Shown: piece after piece, positions 43,388 to 55,534 of the stretch
Layout of the letters: every line of letters begins with the position of its first letter
Numbering within the stretch: position 1 is the first letter of the stretch
Origin: Xanthoparmelia taractica
Taxonomy: Eukaryota > Ascomycota > Lecanoromycetes > Lecanorales > Parmeliaceae
Length of the DNA stretch: 64,000 bases
Assembly: GCA_033085395.1 (NCBI GenBank)
Contig: JANQBS010000115.1
Span: 1 to 64,000 of the forward strand
Direction: 5' to 3'
Program-made: the position numbers and the translations under genes
Notes under the pieces: generated by a model
The model's database searches: none
The model's input: only the letters and a program-made list of their open reading frames with translations
Told to the model about the DNA's origin: nothing

Positions 43388-44953
43388 ACGTGAGTCCTGG
43401 TATCTTGAGGGAGGTCTTTTTGCTGGGGGAAGAAGGGCGGTGGAGTGGGATGGGGGATAAGGGGTAGGGGGTAGGAAGATGGGTCTGTTGGAGGGGGCGA
43501 GGACGGTGGTTATGTTGAGGGGTTGGAAGGTATGGGGGCATTGTTGCTTCTTTTTTTTTTTTTCAAGAAAATGATGAAAGAGAAGATAAAGAAGGAACAT
43601 GGCATCATACAGCATATTTCTTGGTATGATAACAAGTATATGAACTTGTTTAACTTTTGTTTGCTTCTTGCATCCACAGCTGAAAGAAAAAACCAAATAT
43701 GACATGTTCAAACATCATACGACTTCGGCGCACTACTTACTCTTGACCCACAGCACCTGCATCCAAAATCGCAGGCTCTATTGGAGACACGATGAAGTTG
43801 GTGTTGTTTGATTTTGATATGATAGGTCATTGGGGCCCATCGTAAGATGGAGACGGATTCGCTGCTGGACTGGAGTATCAAGCGAAGAAGGATGGACGGG
43901 TGTCCGGGGTTGGGGAGCGCGGTGAGGAAGTTGGGGATTGGGTTGGGTTGGGCTTACATAGCTGAAGGATAGGCGAGGGCAGGGAGGATAGTAAGGGGGC
44001 AGAGGGAGGCGGTTGGGGTTGTGGTGGTGCTTACTGGGTAGGTTATTTGAATAAAGAGTACAGCTGGTGGCAGCACCAGTGCGCGAATTGGAGTAATGGA
44101 GGTGGATGTCATTCTAAGCTCAACAGTGTGGAGCCGTACTTCATATACGATTTTTGGATAACAGCTTTGTCCAGAGACCTTGAAGAGTAGGAAGTGTACC
44201 TCAATATGAACATGTCTCAGCAAGTGAACTTATACGAAAAATGTTTGTGAATTTAGTATGAATATATTTACAAATAATGAGCAATTATTTTTATGCTGTA
44301 ATGGCCCAAAGGAAAATCCGCCTTTCCCCGCTCCACGCAGCGCAAACTGGGAGTTCTCAGGTGCCCTGTTCGAGCCCGGCAGTGGCTTTTCAACTCGACC
44401 GGGTAGCCGTCGAAGATTGGGAGCCCTAAGTATGAAAATCACGCTTCAGCCTGGCGACAGTGCAGAGGGGTTTTCACTGCTGGGCGGCGAGGAGGAGGAC
44501 ATCTGGCTCCTGCTGCGGTTTGGGGTGGGGGCTGTGGGGGGGTTGACTTTGTTTTTTCCGTTTTGTTTTGTTTTGTTGGGGGCCAACTTTCTTCCGAATT
44601 TTTTACAGACAATATATATAATGGTTCTACTTCCACTCTTCACTTCACGACAATAGCATTGCACACTGGCCTGACGGAATTTCCGAAGGACCCGCGAACC
44701 CTCGATGGGATTTCCAAAGGGCAGGTGTCCATATAGGCAAGGCGCCCCGTAGCTCAAATTATCTCTTTACAGTAATGAAAGGACCACAATCCGCAGTGCT
44801 CGAGCAAGGCTGAAACTCCAGGATCAACTGCATACATACCCACACCGCCCCAGCTTTCTCTGTTTGATCTTGATGAGCTCACCCCCAAGCAATCCGAAGA
44901 TCTTGACTGCTTCTGTACCTTTTTGCCTTTTGTTCTTTGATGCACCTTACAAG

Positions 44954-45987
44954 ATGTGTAGCTACACCACATTGCTTCTAGCTTTGCTACTTATTTACTA
45001 CCCAATCCTACCCGTAGGTGGACTCTGTTATAACCCCGACCAAATCGCACAGTCCTATGTTCCGTGTGACACTACAAGCGGTGAGCACAGTGCTTGTTGT
45101 GGTTCTGGAGATCAATGCACTGTCAATGGCTACTGTTTTGGTAGCGCTGGATACATGTACCGAGGGGGGTGTACGGACATCAATTGGCAATCACCGAATT
45201 GCGCTCCAAGATGTAGAGATGGTACGAAATCAGTCCAACCATACTCAAAGAATCTACCTCCCCCAGAGACCTAGCTGACGCAATGACAGCCGCTATGCAT
45301 AGCTTTAGTAACCTGTATCCCTGTCCTTTGGTTAATGGCTCGTACACGACACATTGGTGTTGCGGTGAAAAGGAAGGGTCCCCAGAGGCCGCTGCTGGGT
45401 GCTGCTACGGTCAGCTCTTCCAGGCTGAGTTCGGACGCGTCATAACAAGAGACCTAAATCCTTCAACGCTGGCTTCCTCATCTCCGTACATCGGTTCGTC
45501 TCCAAGCTCTGGAGTCGTAGAATCAGCGGACGCAAAACGTTCAACTCCGTCTTCGTCATCCTCGCACATCGCTACATACCCAAGCTCTGTAGCCTCCCCC
45601 ACGTTGCCAAGTCTCTCAGAGTCCGCAGTTACAGCTACAACCATATCGGCCGGACTGTCATCTGGCCCATCACAGCCATCCCGAAAACATGTAGCACTTG
45701 GAACTGGGATTGGCGTCCCGGTCGCTGCGCTATTGCTCTTAGGCCTGTTTCTTCTGTTCCTGCGCGAACGTCGACGCCGTCTCCATGCGCAAAGGATAGC
45801 GGATGATGCATACGCCGCTGCTGAAGCGAGAGAGAGGGAAAGGGAGATGAAGAGGGCGAAGGCAGTTACGACTGCTAGGGACTACGAGTTGCGCAATAAC
45901 TGGTTGCCTCAAGAGCTCGAGTATGTGCCACACAGCCCTAAGGAGATAGACTCGCGAGATGTACATGAAATGAATCAAACTAACTAA
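44954..45987 (+). CDS. Type I membrane protein with cysteine-rich ectodomain
   Basis: Exons 44954-45221 and 45290-45987 (intron with GCTGACG branch, phase 1) give 321 residues. The start MCSYTTLLLALLLIYYPILP is a signal peptide. The ectodomain has the pattern LCYNPDQ...YVPCD, SACCGSGDQC, GYCFG, RGGCTD, NCAPRC, then LYPCPL and HWCCGE, seen in many uncharacterised surface proteins of Pezizomycotina. A Ser/Thr/Pro stalk follows, then a membrane helix at about residues 222-246 (IGVPVAALLLLGLFLLFL) and a basic cytoplasmic tail with RERRRRLHAQR. The architecture resembles cell-wall stress sensors and other surface receptors, but no ligand or pathway can be assigned. An upstream in-frame ATG exists; I prefer 44954 because it places the signal peptide at the N-terminus. 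Confidence 0.8.
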
Positions 45988-46411
45988 GATGGGCCGGTTG
46001 CTTGTCAATCATGTGGGTGTTCTGACATGACCTTCTTCTCAACACCGGTTGGAAGCTAAACACCTCTTCTGTCACTCAACCGGTCATTTGCTACAATTAT
46101 CCGGTCAAGTTTATGGCCTGGACTCAGTTATCACTCATAGTAACATGCATTAACATCGCAAAATTTAAAGGGAACGATATCCCGGTGTAAACACAAGGAG
46201 TCAGATAAAGTACACGACTATCGTATTGTGTTAATATCTGTCTATAAATCACCACGGCTTGGCCTTTCCTAATCACAATCTTCACACTCATTCACAATCT
46301 TGTATTCAGTACTCAGGCTTACGTTTATCTTACAACTTTGGATCCAACTTGGAGGTCCTCGCATCAGGCGGCAAAGAAGCAGCCTCTTCAGTTTTGTCTC
46401 CGGTTGTCACC
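45988..46411. other. Intergenic
   Basis: Spacer and promoter of the F-box-like gene. No other feature seen. Confidence 0.35.
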
Positions 46412-47499
46412 ATGAAGCTCTGCAGCGACACCTTCAAGAACGAAGCTCCTCCTCCTCGACCAATCCCGCAGACACACCCAGTCACCGAGAAGATGTATGT
46501 CAAATTCCATCCCAGCAAAGCAATGCAAAACATTTGCAGGAATTCCTTTGCTAATCTAGACTAAAGCACCGCATCCAATCTATCCTCACGCCTCCTTCAG
46601 CTCCCGCAAGAGCTCAAAACCCAAATCTACACCTACTTGCTAGGCGGCAATTGCATACACGTCGAACAGCCACGATACAAAAGCACCAAACGACCGTACC
46701 TGCTGTACCCATGCTGCGTAAAAGCGACATCATCCTCAGGCCGCGAGCTTTGGACGCGCGAACAGACGCCACATTGGAAAATGAAACGGACGATGCAACG
46801 AATGACAGCGTGGATGATGAGCCAAGCGATGACATCAATAGCGACACAGATGACCGAACGGACGCTCCAAGCTCTGGTTGCAATGATCCCCACCGCAAAT
46901 GCTACATGAGTATCAATGGTGGATACGATTTCTACCGACCATTTCTACGGAAACGCATGAATATCCCCCTCAATCTCCTCCGCACGTGTCGACAAGTCTA
47001 TCACGAAGCGAAGTACGTCATCTACTCCACCAACACACTCTCTTTCCAAGACTCCACCCTCCTCACGAAGTTCATCTCCCACCTCGACGCCCTGCCCTCC
47101 GGCCAGAAAACTCTCGCCATACGACACCTCCACCTGCATTTAACAATCCGCAACATGTCCCAAGCGAACGCCTGGAATCGCGCCTTTTGCGGCGCCACGC
47201 GACGACTTACCAATCTGCGCAGCGTCGACATCAGCATTGACCAAGCAGTGTGGAAACCTATTGACCACCGCTTCGCGCATCGCAGAAAGAATCCATCAAT
47301 GTTCAAAATAGATACTTTCCTTGTGGGCATGTTGGGCTTTCGAAAGTTGAAATGGCTAAGGGAAATGACGCTTATGGTCACTGACCTGCACCCGTGGGGC
47401 GCTTTGAATACTCTTTCCCGGAATGAGGAGATGCAGAAATGGGCTCAGGATATGAGGGCGAAGATTCTGGGCGGAGAAAAAGAGTTGAGAATGTTCTGA
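46412..47499 (+). CDS. F-box-like/DUF7730-type protein, three exons
   Basis: Exons 46412-46494, 46567-46695 and 46740-47499 give 323 residues. Exon 2 opens the family helix LLQLPQELKTQIYTYLLGG, followed by an acidic low-complexity region (DDEPSDDINSDTDD). The hallmark LLRTCRQVYHEAKYVIYSTNTLSF and repeated LHLHLTIRN strands come after it. Intron 1 (GTATGT...AAG) is canonical. Intron 2 is only 44 nt (GTACCT...CTCAG) but is phase-exact and needed to connect the two conserved parts. The alternative is a small frameshift. Function unknown. Members of this family are thought to be adaptor-like proteins, and a second member lies at 25742-26395. Confidence 0.75.
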
Positions 47500-48934
47500 A
47501 GAAGAGTTGGGAAATTCTGAGTTGTGTGAATTTGCAGTGACTGTGTCACGACCAATGGCGAGAGAGCGAGCGAGCCATCGCTCCCAGTACAAATGTGCCT
47601 AGGATGGCATCTTTCGCATCACAGCATCCTTTACGAAGGTGCCAAACTTAGCATAGAGGAACACGCAGAAGTTACCAGCCGGATCTTTTAATCTGGAGCC
47701 CTAGAGCGTACCATGCCTAACCATTTAAGAAGACACCTAGCCCATAGCAACATCTGCTCATTTCCAACGACGCTCGTATCAATGCATGCGTCCGACACAG
47801 CCTCGTCTATAGAGCCTTCAGAGCTTCTCATTTGCGTACACAACAGTCGCTGCAATAAGCAGGTTCCATTCTATCTATCTATCTGTCTCCTTCATAAGAC
47901 TCATTCAAAGCGCCCCCTCGGCTCCTCACCCAAATCATCCCTCTCCCCTGCCCAATCGTCCCGCCCCTCGCTCTTTCTTCACCTTCTTCGCCTCCCTCCC
48001 TCCCTCCCACCTCCCTTCCTTCCTCGTAACCCTCACCTATTTCACCTACCCCAACAACCCATCCTCCCATTCTCAGAACACACCTTGCGTACTCGCTCCG
48101 TCCCGCAAAATCCCATCAATCCATCCAATCAAATTCATCCTCATCCTCATCCTCATCCTCATCCCCATGCTCATCCGTAGTCACAATCAATATTTCTCTT
48201 TTCTCTATCCTACCAGCCATATCCTCTATATCCTCTATAATACATGCATACCCCTTTCTTACCAGAATCCGCGCCTTTTTTATGGATTTTCGAGGAGTTA
48301 CGGGGATGGGTGTGGATGGGTGGGGATGGGTATGGACGGGCGTGGATGGATGGGTTGGTTGGAGGGGGTTTGAGGTATGGCTGTGGGGGGGTAAGGTGAG
48401 GGTATGGGTATGGGTATGGATGGGTATGGGGGAAAGAGAGGACTTCAGTGGTTGGGAAAGAAGGGGGAAGGACGGTAGGGGGGAGGGGAGGGGAGGGGGC
48501 TTGTATGACGTAGGTGTGTATTTCTTCTCCTTGCTAAGCACCAAGGTATCCCATAAGGTTTGGACGCTGGGGATGGAGTGGCTGGTGAGTGTGGGGTAGG
48601 GGAGGAGAGGGCGCGTGCTGGACAACAGTGCTGGGTATCGTATCGTATATCTTTGGTTGCTTCGCAAGGAAGACCGCCGCCCAAGCTGAGAGCCTCAACA
48701 AAACGTGAGTACGAGATGGCGAGCGATGAGGGTGAAGTCGATCGTCAGTTCATTCTTAAAGGCGTCAGATCCTAAAGTCGTAGCATTGCTTTCATCAAAA
48801 TATTTCCCTGCTACCACTTATCGTACATACCGCCCATTTCATGGCATCATCATATATAAACGCAAGCCGCCTATGCCAATGCAATGCCCGCTATACGCCT
48901 GCTATGCTTTGGGGTATCACATGAAATGCTTTAA
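47500..48934. other. Intergenic with G-rich tract
   Basis: No gene supported. It contains a CATCCT repeat (about 48137-48170) and a G-rich strand at 48296-48500 with many GGG/GGGG runs, described separately. The right end holds the 3' side of the SIT4 gene. Confidence 0.45.
48296..48500 (+). repeat. G-run-rich tract (GGGTATGG/GGGTGTGG)
   Basis: A tract of repeated GGGxxxGG and GGGG motifs on the plus strand over about 200 bases, with more than a dozen G runs of three or more. It has good potential for G-quadruplex formation. It resembles interstitial telomere-like or promoter G tracts, but is not the fungal telomere repeat TTAGGG. Confidence 0.6.
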
Positions 48935-50328
48935 CTACAGGAAGTAATCTGTACGGCGATTGGTCGTTGGCGGAATGTGGCGATCTCTTTCGGAAACGGC
49001 GGAGAATATGGTGAATTTGGGATCCAGGTCCTCTCCAAGGTTCATGATGGAGGCGACGTTGCCGCAGCGGTAGCAGTAGTTGGGAGCACTCCAGACGGTG
49101 ACGACGGACTTGTCTTCAAAGTGCCACTGTACGCAGCGTTAGCCTTAGCAGAACCGATCTAAGACAGGAGTGCAGCATACCTTGTAGCCTTCATTAACGA
49201 GTTGATGAGCACGGGCAATAAGCTGGAAGCCGTTGACGTGGTTGAATTCTGTAGCGACCTTGTTGCCAAACAGCCATCCAGCACCACGTGGGGACACAGC
49301 CCAAGTTCCAACGTCTTCAGGATCACTCCATACCAAATCGCAGAAAGCGCCTTCGTGAGGGATCTCCTGAGCTCGAGCGATGACGCGTATCTGGTCAAGC
49401 GTACGGATCTCAGGACTTAGACCACCGTGGACACAGAGGACTTTGCCGTCAATGACTGCACCAAGGACCAAGAAATCAAAGACTTGGCAACATGCTTTCC
49501 AGACCGAAGCGTTACCGTACTTTTGTTGGCATTCCTCGTAAAATCCGTAGACTTGGGTAATCTGGCGAGACTCATGATTGCCCCGGACGAGGGTCACGCG
49601 ATCAGGATATCTGGTCGGCGGTTACTTAGGGGATCGTGATGGAATAGTAAAACTGACCGAGCCTTGAGACAAAGAAGCAGTGTCAAAGTTTCCAAGCTGA
49701 AGTAGCCGCGGTCGACAAAGTCTCCCAAGAAAATGTAATTTTGATTGCCCGGGATTGCAGTACTGCTGCCCTCCTTTTCAACGCCCAAAGATGCTCCATG
49801 ACTGCTCTCCCGCTTACGCCCACGCTCTTCCTCCTCTTCGCCCTCATCCTCATCATCACCGCCACTGCCCATGCTGGTTTCGCCCTCCTTTTTCTCCTTT
49901 GAGCGTATCTTTTTCTTAAGCTTAGGATTGGTGATCTCGGTGGGCGGCTCGATATCATCGGACGTTATAACGCCGGCAGGAGCCGACGAAGGGGCGGCGC
50001 GCACATCACTCGGGGCACCTCCTGCGACGCGAAAAAGCTCAATGACATCGTAGAATTGGCCATGAAGATCGCCGCAAACAGTCACTGGAGTCGAGACGGG
50101 CTGGATGTTGGACTCTAAGTGTGGTTTCAGTTCAGCAGGATATGGGCATGAGAGAGAATCTGGAGGCTTACCCTCCATGAGAAGCTCCTTGCAAATCTCG
50201 CAGAGCTTCTTCATGGTCGCTTCGGGCAAATACTGGTTGCTGAAAGCACATTTAAGCCATTCATCAACATCGGCGTTCTTGGTAAGCCTCGCAGGCCCTG
50301 GCCTAGGTGGCTTCTTGCCCTCCGGCAT
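48935..50328 (-). CDS. SIT4: SIT4/PP6-type Ser/Thr protein phosphatase catalytic subunit
   Basis: Metallophosphatase of the PP2A-like group, acting with SAP-type subunits in cell-cycle and nutrient signalling. Minus-strand exons 50328-50172, 50114-49658, 49610-49181 and 49126-48935 give 411 residues. Motifs: LLMEESNIQPVSTPVTVCGDLHGQ (joined across intron 1), GDFVDRGYFSLET, RGNHESRQITQVYGFYEEC, HGGLSPEIRTLDQIRV, RAHQLVNEGYK, WSAPNYCYRCGNVAS, and the C-terminal YFL that PP2A-like enzymes methylate. VWKACCQVFDFLVL and FNHVNGFQLIARAHQ point to SIT4/PP6 rather than PP4. An insert of roughly 80 residues, Lys- and Glu/Asp-rich, lies between HGQFYDVIELFRVAGG and NYIFLGDF, so the protein is about 100 residues longer than yeast Sit4. 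An N-terminal extension (MPEGKKPPRPGPARL) precedes the domain. Confidence 0.95.
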
Positions 50329-50630
50329 GTTGTAAACAGACGAAATGAAAAACTCGAGAGAGCCCTCCTTGAACAAATTGATGAGAGAACTCAAGGACGG
50401 CCCAGGGCTAATCTCGGAGGTTTTTCGGCGTCGCTGTATGATTTGCCCGGTTTTAGTCTACATACAGTTCATCTGAATCTGTCTGTGAATGGGAACACCA
50501 TCATCTTCCCTACATTTTCATCCACCTACGGATTTTGATGGTCTGTGTCTGTGGAAGAGGGTCAGGTTTATAACCAGAAAACAGACAACAACTTTTCCTT
50601 TTTGCTGGTACACGGGGAGTCCCCACAGCC
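50329..50630. promoter_or_regulatory. Bidirectional promoter SIT4/UPF3
   Basis: Only 302 bases separate the divergent ATGs, so the two genes must share regulatory space. No strong TATA box is seen on either strand, which fits housekeeping promoters. Confidence 0.6.
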
Positions 50631-52594
50631 ATGACTGCCCCAGCTCCCGCTTCCCGTGTTACCATAGCTCGACCCTCTCGCTCAAACGGAGTACTCTCGA
50701 TTCCAGCATCTGCTACGCAGAAAAAAAGTGGACCTGAACCAGATGGATCAATCGCAAGATTGGCGGCCTCGAGATTAAAGATCGTCATAAGACGGCTTCC
50801 ACCAGGCTTGACACAGGCCGAATTCGAAGAAGCGCTTGGGAATGATTGGAGGGTTCACAAAGGCAGGGTAGATTGGGTCGTCTACAAGGAAGGAAAGATC
50901 TCGAAAGAGTACGGTAGTCTTTTCAGAGCACTTTACTGTATACTTGGTACTGATGCAAGCTACTCAGTCCTGCCAAACCCTCGAGGCCGAGCCGTGCGTA
51001 TCTGCACCTGACGAAGCAAGATCATATATCCTTACTCTCCGAGCATGTTCGCAACACGGTTTTCAATGATGCAAAGGCTTCATCGAAAGACTCTGCATTA
51101 CTCGGACCGCCAACCGTCGAATTCGCGCCCTATGGTCGTGTCCCTAGCAGCAGGCCGCGCAAAGACGCTCGTCAAGGCACGATCGATCAAGACCCAGAAT
51201 TCATGGATTTCCTCCAGAGCCTGACCAATCCACCTACCAAAGCTGTCCACAATGACCAAGAGACTGGCGGTGTAGGAAAAGCCAAGGACAAGGTCACCAC
51301 AACCCCTCTGATTCAATTTCTCAAGGACAAGAAAGCCAACAAGGGCAAAGAGAACGCTACGGGTCCGAAAGGCGCTAAACATTCACGTCAAGACTCAAAA
51401 GATAGCAAGTCTGCCGTGACTCCAGATTCCAAGAGCGCCTCGGGCAATGTCACCATATCTCCCCCCAAGAAGCGCAGCGCGCAGGCTGTTAAAGTTGAGC
51501 AGGTTGCTCGTGATGCAGTAAAGGTATTGAACAAACAGGCGGCAAACGCGAAACAAGTAAATATATCCTCCAGCCCATCAAAGGCTGTTCCTGCTCCAAC
51601 AAGCCCTGCCGTGACACCGAACAGCACGGCCAATGCTGCGCTCGCAGATAAGAAACGCGAACGTGGAAGTGCAAGTGCTGCAGCGAGGATACTACAGCGA
51701 GATCTTGGCTTAGGTGGACATGCCGGTGGCCGAGGTGAAAGACGCGGTCTCCTCGGTAATGGAGCGAATAGACCTACGACTGTGAGTGCGGCATCTGCTG
51801 CGAAAGGTCCAGGAAATCCACAATCACCGCAGCCAGCTGTTTCTACGACTGGGAACTCTACGACTGCATCTACGGCTGCAACTGAGGCATCAAATGCTCC
51901 TGTTCCAGACGTAGCGCAACCGCCAGCCCGAAGCGCTCCACCTTCAGGGCCAGCAGCCTCAAGAGCCCCATCCAAGGCTTCTGCATCTACGCGCGCTCAT
52001 CCTTCAAGCACCGGCCCACCCCTCTCTAAGCCTGCAGCGCCTCCCTCGACCGCTACGCAAGCATTCCTCAAACACGCAAACCCATCGCAAGGAATCACGG
52101 AACCTCTACTTGACGAAGCCTTTGCCGTCTTCGGAACAATCAATAAGGTGGAGATAGACAAGAAGAAAGGCTTTGCATATGTGGACTTTGCAGAGCCCGA
52201 AAGCTTGCAGAAAGCCATCAAGGCAAGCCCAATCAAGGTGGCCCAAGGCCAAGTGGTGGTACTTGAGCGAAAGACTGGGCCTACATTGCAAGCTAGGAAT
52301 GTACGGGGAGGTGGGCCGATGATGGGGAATCGGGGAGGAGGTGCGCCAGGAGGAAATAGAGGGGGAGGATTGCCAGTCGGTAACCGAGGCGGATCCATGA
52401 GGGGAAGAGGCGGATTCGGCAGAGGAGGAAGCAATTTTCCCAACGGAAACAACGCAAAAGCCACAAATGCAACATCCTCTACTGCTCCTGCTCCTACATC
52501 CACCTCTTCGGCGACAGCGGCAGCGCAACCAGTAACCGAAAGCGTTTCCTTGCAGTCGGCGGCTCAATCTTCCGATGCAGCCACAGCTCCTTAG
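50631..52594 (+). CDS. UPF3: UPF3 nonsense-mediated mRNA decay factor
   Basis: Upf3 couples mRNA surveillance to Upf2/Upf1. Exons 50631-50908 and 50968-52594 (59-nt intron, phase 2) give 634 residues. The conserved Smg4/UPF3 domain starts at RLKIVIRRLPPGLTQAEF and continues across the splice as GKISKD-PAKPSRPSRAYL with HVRNTVFNDA and VEFAPYGRV. The middle (residues about 190-470) is Lys/Ala/Ser/Pro-rich and disordered. A second, RRM-like module follows (LLDEAFAVFGTINKVEI, then KKGFAYVDFAEPESLQKAI), and the tail is Gly/Arg-rich (RGG repeats) with a final Ala/Thr/Ser run. Such a C-terminal RRM/RGG part suggests direct RNA binding in addition to the UPF2-binding domain. No lesions. Confidence 0.93.
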
Positions 52595-55534
52595 CTATCT
52601 ATTGCTCCATCGGTATGTATAACTTTGCTTCAACACAAGCAACCCAAATATGAGGGACTACGATGCAGACCTGCTCTCTTAGAGAGACTCGACCTATCTT
52701 TACGGCTTCGAGATGAGATCTGGACCTTGGCACCGAGACCATACAGCTGAGAGCAGCTTAGCGAGTGCTTTGGAATGCGCCATAAGGAGGGCGATGGATT
52801 ACACGAATCCTCATGAGGATGTAGGAACAGAGAAACAAGGTGGGTTCGCCTTCGATCCAACAGAAGTAAATCATCAATAACTCATCGGCGATGGGCAATA
52901 CGGTCAGGCAGTCCTTTCCTCCTATCAATGCTGCACATAAGGAGTTGAACGCGATTACTTTTGAGGTACTGTCAACATCAAAAGGTCTAGATCATGCATT
53001 CCATGCATAATCTACGGTGACAGACACACAGATAACAAGATTGCTTCCAATGGATGCACCTAATCATGTACAGTGTAATAATGTTGTCTGGAAGCCCACG
53101 GATTGTCATTCATTGGCAAAGGCCTCTGAGGAGCATCTGCGGTATCTTGTTCCTTTCCCACCGCCGTTTGCCCACAGCAAATACCACATAAGGTAAAGTA
53201 TCTTCAAAAGCGCTCCAAACAAACATTTCGCACGCAGCAAGCAAGCGAGCGAGCTGATAAATGCTGATTGCCCAGCCTCAAACGTTACCCCCCATCCATC
53301 AGCCTTCCTTTCTACGCCGTACCGTATCGTTTCAGCCCTCTTTTTCCCCAGTCCAGGGCCCCCGCATATCCACGCCGCCCCCATGGCTGCTCCGCAAATC
53401 TCACTCGTGTTGCTTATTGCTTACTGAGACGTAGATGTAACATTCTCACTGCCTTACCCATGGAGACAAATCCTGATTTGAAATGAAACCCTGCGAGTCA
53501 TCGTTTCGTAGTGTGCCACGCACGCGATGATTACCGTATGTACTTCTAGCCTCTTTCCCCCACCACCGAGAATAGATGGAGAGAGTCGTAATCGTGTCTT
53601 TCGCACCCCCCTTCATCCGTGCTTACTTCTACGAAGTACGCTTGCCTTTCCCCGCACGCAAGCCAATCGGCTCGCGCCGAAGGAAGGGCGAAGGACTTAA
53701 GTACCTTCCTTACCCTTCTTTTTTCGGCTCGGTCCCCGAGAATCAATAAGGCGAGGCAGAGACAGAGAGACATGTCATGCGGTCCACGGAATTCATTCAA
53801 AGATCGAGAAACATGATAGATCGATTTCTCGCTTGGTTGGTACTTTTCTATTTTTCTCGTACGAGAATTTTTGAAGAGAGCATATCGCATCCTTTCTTTC
53901 TGTCTTCGGCGCTCGCTCGCCACGTTGCGGGTCCGGCGATGGATGGCACTCTCGCTTTTGTTTTCGGGCCAAGGCAAGATGTATTAACGGAGGTCCGGTA
54001 CGGGTCCCACGGTCCACGGAAAGGGAAAGGGAAAGGCGGTGACTCACTCACCACACCACCACCACCACTACACCGCCAGACGCCTTCCTTCTTTTCTCTT
54101 GTCTTCTCTTCCCTTGCTCTTCTTTTCTGAAGTAGGTAGATACATTACCGTACAGTCCATCAGGAAATCGCATTGTGATCTCTGTCTCTGTCTCTCTCTC
54201 TCTCTCTCTCCCCCTCTCTCTTTTCCAGGAGATAATTATGCTTTTCCAATCACGATTCTATGATTTTCCTGGGCTTCTCCATACATCATTACTTTAGAGT
54301 ACCGTACTGTACTCCGTAGTCGATGAATCATTCATTCTCTCTCTTTCGCGTTCTGCCAAGGTTATCTACTTGACCTACTTCTAGATCCGTCTCGATTTTT
54401 CCTTCGGAAAGCGTGGTGCCCAATAGGAATACGCAGGTAGATAAATAAATAAATACACCGCTACGGATGGAATACTCTCTACTTTACCTTACCTTATATC
54501 TCCGCACCTCGGTATCTTTCGTCCGGTTGTAGAGTAGGTAGATAATGAATGATAATGTAGAATGTAGATGATGTGCTACATCTGATATACTTTTTTGCTT
54601 TTTCCTTCTCGTGGGTGCGTGTGTTGTCTTAATTACGATACCCACGGGGGAACGGCGGCGGCGGCGGCGGTCACGGATGGGGGGGAAGTGAAGGGAATGA
54701 AATGAAATGAAATGAATGGGATGGGATAGGATAGGATGGAACGGATGACAGGACAAGACAGGACACCGCCTTTATTATTATACTTGCCCTGCTTACTTTC
54801 ATAGTAAAGTACTACAGTATCATGATTACCTACGACTATCCTAATTCGTCGCATCATTCTGGCGGTGGGGCTTGCGAGCGAGTCATTATTCCCGTCCGTG
54901 GAAGTGAGATCGCTCGCTCGCGTGCTCCGAGGGACGAATGGATTTCTTTGGATACCTAATCAGGTTGCATTTCGAAATCGGGGGGACCCTTGAGATACTT
55001 TCATACCTTACCTTACCTACTTTACTCTACTTAAGTAACTCCGTAACTGGGGAGGAAGGGAGGGGGCTGAGTGAGCAAGACAAAGATGCGGTGGGTTGTG
55101 GCGCGCCTTGATTACCATACCTTACCTTATTTATCTATGACTGTTAGAAGTGATATGTAAAGGAGGCCGAGGCATCAGAAATCCAGATTATTATTATTAT
55201 CATCACTGCTACTGCTACCTCAAACTCCTACCTACCTACCTGCTACTTAAAAAGAAAGAAAAAGAGAAGGATCAAACCAGTGCTCAAACATCAGACTTCG
55301 CCCGCATCCGTATTGGGGAAGCCGCCGCCCCTTTGCCCCCCCTTCCAAGTGCGTGTGTTGTTTACAGTGTGTGCTCAGCTCGGAAGGTGATGCGACGTGC
55401 CGCACCGCAGCCAGTCATCTGTTTTAATTAGCCACTTCGGGCACCCAGAGTGCGACAAAGTGGTATTTGTTGCGGCTTCAGGCATCAAAAACTTGACCTG
55501 TTTGCGAAAAAAGAGAAACAAGATAAATATTGTG
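52595..55534. other. Long spacer with simple repeats
   Basis: No gene supported over 2.9 kb. It holds a TC run (about 54181-54222), a GCG/GGC run (54651-54671), GAATGAAATGA/GGGATAGGAT repeats (54684-54740) and CGCTCGCTCG motifs near 54913. It probably includes the 5' region of the basic protein to the right. Confidence 0.45.
54651..54740 (+). repeat. GCG run followed by AATGA/GGATA pentamer repeats
   Basis: A GGC/GCG trinucleotide run of about seven units is followed closely by imperfect pentanucleotide repeats (AATGA, then GGATA). Two unrelated microsatellites directly adjoin. Confidence 0.75.

Larger units (their letters stand above)
42056..44953. other. Long spacer rich in microsatellites
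   Basis: No gene supported. It contains CCCAT repeats (about 42519-42544), CTAT/CTAC repeats (42586-42612), an AT run (42760-42777), a GGA run (42985-43034), a TTCG run (43330-43387) and a T run near 43551-43563. The many short frames here are translations of those repeats. Confidence 0.6.

Noticed and set aside
43188..43711. Frames encoding Arg-Ser-Phe-Val or Asn-Glu-Arg-Thr repeats
   Set aside because: They are translations of the TTCG microsatellite.
44330..44400. B-box-like GTTCGAGCCC hinting at a tRNA
   Set aside because: No matching A box or acceptor stem at tRNA distance.
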